This document shows, piece after piece, positions 6,020-6,307 of a stretch of DNA of 6,307 nucleotides (positions are counted from its first letter, which is position 1; each line of letters starts with the position of its first letter). Below the pieces are notes generated by a model, which was not told where the DNA came from, made no database searches, and was given only the letters and a program-made list of their open reading frames with translations. This stretch comes from Candidatus Eiseniibacteriota bacterium (GTDB lineage: Bacteria; Arandabacterota; Arandabacteria; Arandabacterales; Arandabacteraceae), in contig JAUXGG010000108.1 in the NCBI GenBank assembly GCA_030622265.1, positions 1-6,307 of the forward strand, given 5' to 3'. The position numbers and the translations under genes are program-made.

Positions 6020-6307
6020 ATGATTCTTGAGAAACTTATAAGCATCGAACGCGTGAAGATATGGGATACGGATATTGATAAATGGGCGGCGATCGACGAG
6101 CTCGCCGGTCTCATAGCCTCCAGCTGTGAGGGGTCCGACCGGGATACTCTCGTCGATGATACCCTCGAGCGGGAGTACAAGGGCAGCACCGGTATCGGTA
6201 AGGGAATCGCAATTCCCCATGCAAGGACCACCGGAGTGAGCTCCCTGGTGGGAGCCCTGGGGATTTCGCGTCAGGGGATCGACTTCGAAAGCGAAGACGG
6301 TCAGCCC
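6020..6307 (+). CDS. PTS EIIA domain protein, fructose/nitrogen (PtsN) type, N-terminal part (3' truncated by window edge)
   Basis: The frame opens at ATG 6020 and runs off the window, giving 96 of an expected 150 or so residues. It matches the type-2 EIIA domain, which accepts a phosphate from HPr (or NPr) on a histidine. Key signature: residues 50-69, reading E-R-E-Y-K-G-S-T-G-I-G-K-G-I-A-I-P-H-A-R, with His67 as the phosphorylated residue. It is followed by a strand (VGALGIS, 77-83) and GIDFESEDGQP (86-96), where family members read GIdF.s.Dg.Pv. Conserved GIGKGIAIPH suggests an active phosphoacceptor. It sits 20 bases after the usp gene in the same orientation. It may be a stand-alone PtsN-like regulator, or the first domain of a larger protein such as an EIIA-linked ion transporter; the window ends before this can be decided. 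No EI, HPr, EIIB or EIIC is visible, so sugar transport is not indicated. Confidence 0.9.
   Translation, partial: MILEKLISIERVKIWDTDIDKWAAIDELAGLIASSCEGSDRDTLVDDTLEREYKGSTGIGKGIAIPHARTTGVSSLVGALGISRQGIDFESEDGQP

Noticed and set aside
5984..6231. Minus-strand frames of 78 and 79 codons at the right end
   Set aside because: They are antisense to the EIIA coding region, whose + strand reading shows the GIGKGIAIPH active-site motif.

Overview
This window is bacterial DNA, moderately GC-rich (about 60% in the stretches I counted by hand). It carries most of an operon for a V/A-type (archaeal/vacuolar-type) rotary ATPase, followed by two genes that look regulatory. All genes lie on the + strand. 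They are packed almost end to end, with overlaps of 1 to 26 bases and gaps no longer than 38 bases, so they are very probably one transcription unit. Its promoter and first genes lie upstream of the window, and its end lies downstream.

Layout: the C-terminal end of membrane subunit I (1-375, cut by the left edge); proteolipid rotor subunit K with an N-terminal signal peptide (377-730); a short intergenic region with two stacked small tandem duplications (722-774); central-stalk subunit F (769-1074); peripheral-stalk subunit E (1071-1715); catalytic subunit A (1715-3484); non-catalytic subunit B (3459-4874); central-stalk subunit D (4876-5511); a UspA-like universal stress protein (5511-5999); and the N-terminal two-thirds of a PTS EIIA protein of the fructose/nitrogen type (6020 to the right edge). 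No stretch over 300 bases lacks a gene. I saw no RNA gene, mobile element, CRISPR array or convincing terminator.

A and B form the soluble catalytic head, D and F the rotating central shaft, E part of the stator stalk, and I and K the membrane motor that moves ions. The order I-K-F-E-A-B-D differs from the familiar I-K-E-C-F-A-B-D order: F comes before E, and the gene for subunit C, which joins the shaft to the rotor ring, is absent from this stretch. Subunit C (and G/H, the partner of E) must be encoded upstream or elsewhere. The rotor subunit keeps the ion-binding glutamate but has nonpolar residues where the sodium-binding rotor of Ilyobacter tartaricus has Gln, Ser and Thr. That favours proton coupling, by inference.

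The most interesting parts are (i) the duplicated ribosome-binding-site/start-codon module just before the F gene, which creates a seven-codon mini-ORF ending on the F start codon, exactly where expression must fall from the many-copy K to the single-copy F; and (ii) the Usp and EIIA genes at the operon tail. The Usp has lost the usual nucleotide-binding glycine motif, so these two genes may be a regulatory attachment to the ATPase. The organism cannot be named from this window. V/A-type ATPases of this kind occur in many anaerobic or deep-branching bacterial lineages.
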